Shown in pieces: positions 61,366 through 64,000 of a DNA stretch of 64,000 nucleotides; position 1 is the stretch's first letter; each line of letters opens with the position of its first letter. Both the position numbers and the translations under genes were made by a program. The DNA is from Takakia lepidozioides (lineage: Eukaryota > Streptophyta > Takakiopsida > Takakiales > Takakiaceae). The stretch is from the NCBI GenBank assembly GCA_030704615.1, contig CM060732.1, positions 71,097,053 to 71,161,052 of the forward strand. Direction: 5' to 3'. The notes under the pieces were generated by a model that was given only the letters and a program-made list of their open reading frames with translations, searched no databases and was not told the origin of the DNA.

Positions 61366-63869
61366 CATCCTCTTCACTTTGGTCATCTGCAATTTCCACT
61401 ACTGGATTTCACAAGAATTGAAACTTAAACTTGATGTCCCTTCGTATATTTGCCAATGCAGCCTCCAATTATGTTGTGCAATGTGTGCCATTTCTTTCTT
61501 GTGTGTAGTCGTTCGAAAATAGATGGAATGGATGCAAATGCTTTCACAAGTCATTAATTTTTGGTGTTTTGGATGAATGAATGCCACGGCTATAGGCCCC
61601 TCGGCTATAGGTGCTAAACGTGGTGCTGCTGAAATGAGTTTGCAGGTGGTGCCTGATGTGGCCATTGATGAGTCAGGCACAATTGAGGTGTAGCCTAACT
61701 CCCCAAGGCAAAGCCACACCAGTTTGCTGCAATAGTGAACATAAACTTGGCAGTGAGAGGAGACGAAGGATCGAAGCTCGGGAGTCGTGGCTAGAGCAGA
61801 GCACGGATCTTGGCTGGAGCAGAGCAATTCATTGGGAGAGCAAGCCTCTGGTGGTGCGTCTGTAAAACACAAATGAATCCTGGGAATTATAGGCCACATT
61901 GCCAGGGAGTATGTGAGGACTACATGAACATGTTCCGAACCCGTAGCTAACCTGGGAACAACTTTTAATGTCGAGAACGTTTTGGGTGTGAAAAATTAAA
62001 GAAATTCGTTCTTTGATCTAATTTAAATTACATAGAGTATGTTTGGCCATAAATTTGGCATACCAAGGCCGTTTGACCCAAAACTTGCGCAGGGACCTAC
62101 AGAAAGGGGAAATCTACCTACCTAGACAAAAAATCTATAGGTTTTTTGGACCTGACCAAAAATCTATAGAATTTTTCTAATATAAATTAGATCCTCCCCA
62201 CATCTATTTGAGGTCTATTGAAGAAGCTATTTCAAGTCAGGGATGATCACTTAGCTGTCTGTTTGTAACACATCTGTCACTTTTTTACATTAGTGTATGG
62301 CTAGAGAGGAAATGAAGAGTGTCGGGATGAGGGCATGCTGGGTTTAGGAATTGCTTTAGTCTCTCCTTCCCATAGCTTTCCACCCTCTCGGTAGGCCAAA
62401 ACCTTTCCATAGGTGGAGGCAAGAGTCAGTCCGGGTTTTTGGGCTGGGGTATTCTGCACGAGCAGCACTACAAATGGATTTTGGTGTGGGGGTGTTGATG
62501 TTTTGATTTCTTGTGTTTGGATCCCCGCCAACACATACATGCTTGACTATGCGCCATGTTGGTCTTGTGTGGGCACTTGCTTTCACAGGGATTAGGTTGG
62601 ATTTGATCACCGGTCAATCCTAGAGTATGCTGTCGGTGGTGAGGCTGGAGTGATGACCAGCAGACCACCAGTGTTTTCTTCTATGGTGAGACTGGTTGAT
62701 GACCAGCCAACCATAGGAGTTCTTGCGGGGATGCAGGTGCAGGTGCCCTGAGCCACTGGGATATGAACCTTAACTGCAACAAGTGCCCACCCTTTTCACT
62801 ATAGAATTAGTATTAGAGCCCTTATAGTGTCACGTGGGGGAGGTGCGGTTTGTGAGTGTCATCACGAGTTACCCAGGGTTTTGAGGGGAGTACGGCTACA
62901 GGCAGTAGCAGTGAGAGTGGGTTCACAAGACGAGGTGTTCGGTTCAGACAACCTTTACCTCCACCCTCAACTAGTGTAGAGTCTGACACAGACCCGGAGG
63001 CTTCATCAACAGGTGTGCAGTTTCTTTGTGCCATTGTTGTGGGACGACATTGAGGAGATGATGGAGCTACCAAGGGCCTCGTAGGTACTCTGGAGCTGTG
63101 GGCACAATCGAGCTAGATGACTTATCCGGAGTTCGACAGCTGGTGTATTTGCAGCAGATGCGCAATCCACAGCTGTTCACCCCCATCCGCGTGGAAGGGA
63201 CTGTTCCAACCTTTTGGAAGGCCCGCCTATGGACGATTACCACGAGTTCATGCGAGACATGAAGTAGAGATTGAGGAGTGGAGGATGTTTGGTCACCTGA
63301 CTACGTCTCCATTACTCGAGGCACGACGCGACCAGGCTGCATCATCACCATATCTCCCACTAGTAGTGGAACAGTAGTGTTGGTATTTCTTGCAGAATGG
63401 CTACTACTTCTCTCCACGACTACACACCATTTGCCTAGATTCAGCCCGGTGTTGGATTTCTTCCAGGAGTTTCGAGGACTCCAAGGCGTACGCACATAGA
63501 AGCTGCCAATTTGCAGACTTCCAGCGCACATCCAGTGACGAGCTTGCGAGAGGCCCGACACTCGTATGAGGCCTTGAAAGTGTGATCCAATGGGTTACTG
63601 AGCTCAGTAGTCCAGTTCGGTATGGAATTTTTTTACAGGAGCTCAGGAGAAGGTTGCGGGATGCAACCCTGTTACAAAGCGGCCCAACCCACATTAACAG
63701 ATGTGTTTTTTGCTGGCTGAGCGATTGAGCTCAACATTATGGAGGAGCGAGTTGTTTACCATTTGGATTGGCAGGACTTGCTTGCACAAGGCCGCAGCTG
63801 CCAGCCAAAGGCACAAGGGACTGCCAACCGCTGGTCATAGGGGGCAAGTTGCCCAACCCACATTCCATG
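61366..63869. other. Unassigned DNA, probably decayed retroelement to the right
   Basis: Short ORFs occur on both strands without a recognisable domain. A + strand segment at 61740-61865 (RRRIEARESWLEQ) is open but unassigned. From about 62840 onward stop-interrupted + frames (for example LDDLSGVRQLVYLQQMRN near 63112) may be gag-like, but I cannot support a specific call. Confidence 0.4.
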
Positions 63870-64000
63870 GAGCTTACAGGGGACCTCAGGTGGCATAGAC
63901 CAGTAGCTTGTTTTGCAGCCAACAGCAACCAGGGGTGGTATTTTGACATTGGAGCATCACATGTCAAGAAAGATGTCCCAGAGATGGCAAAGGGCCGGCA
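63870..64000 (+). mobile_element. Ty1/copia-type aspartic protease fragment, cut by window end
   Basis: The last frame reads CFAANSNQGWYFDIGASHV then KKDVPEMAKG. WYxDSGAS-x-H-M is the active-site region of copia-type retrotransposon proteases; here the catalytic triad DSG is DIG, so this copy would be inactive. The element should continue to the right of the window. Upstream gag is not clearly readable. Confidence 0.45.

Noticed and set aside
1-64000. tRNA, rRNA and organelle-DNA insertions
   Set aside because: I looked for tRNA-like arms and long organelle-like blocks and saw none that I could support by eye; a tRNAscan and organelle search would be needed to be sure.

Overview
This is nuclear DNA from a land plant, and most likely one with swimming sperm (bryophyte, lycophyte, fern or cycad/Ginkgo type). 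Three things point there. Coding exons are split by mostly canonical GT-AG introns of about 100-1000 bp. The protein set is plant-type: a chloroplast ISE2-like helicase, a SYP1-type syntaxin, and P-L-S pentatricopeptide repeat (PPR) genes. A full set of exons encodes CFAP45, a protein of motile cilia that flowering plants lack. The very repetitive 'GxGxEALexYEQM..EGVxPNxxTFVCIL' PPR style fits PPR-rich seed-free plants. The species cannot be fixed from the sequence.

Layout. 1-3.2 kb: decayed PPR-coding DNA on + with an internal ~580-bp tandem duplication. 3.58-3.79 kb: a 64-bp tandem array in which each unit carries a CACGTG core. 3.97-7.5 kb: unrecognised multi-exon ORFs on -, one with a ParB/Srx-like GRQHT motif and one with a single CPFCP zinc-finger-like motif. 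8.87-10.13 kb: a decayed Helentron-type element (PIF1-like helicase C-terminus followed directly by an exonuclease/endonuclease/phosphatase, EEP, domain). 10.76-43.4 kb: a gene-dense core of five housekeeping-type genes: proteasome subunit alpha-1 (+), a GOLD-domain protein (-), CFAP45 (+), a SYP13-like syntaxin (-) and the chloroplast DExH helicase ISE2 (+). 43.4-46.9 kb: apparently gene-poor. 46.9-52.1 kb: scattered LINE pieces on both strands, a possible XPD-family helicase fragment and a foldback repeat. 52.8-55.4 kb: a frameshifted PPR-E gene (-). 57.1-59.6 kb: a candidate non-autonomous DNA transposon with GCGACG-type subterminal motifs that surrounds a piece of retroelement ORF1, with another ORF1 piece just outside. 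61.1 kb: a SWIM zinc-finger fragment. The window ends in a likely Ty1/copia protease fragment.

The five core genes do not form a pathway; they are ordinary neighbours. The orientation pattern is +,-,+,-,+, so the GOLD/CFAP45 and SYP/ISE2 pairs are head-to-head and share intergenic upstream DNA of about 1.7 and 1.1 kb. Exon junctions for PSMA1, syntaxin, ISE2 and most of CFAP45 and the GOLD gene were read by hand. They keep phase throughout, which supports these as intact genes. Unresolved points are one CFAP45 exon of about 25 codons and the last exon of the GOLD gene.
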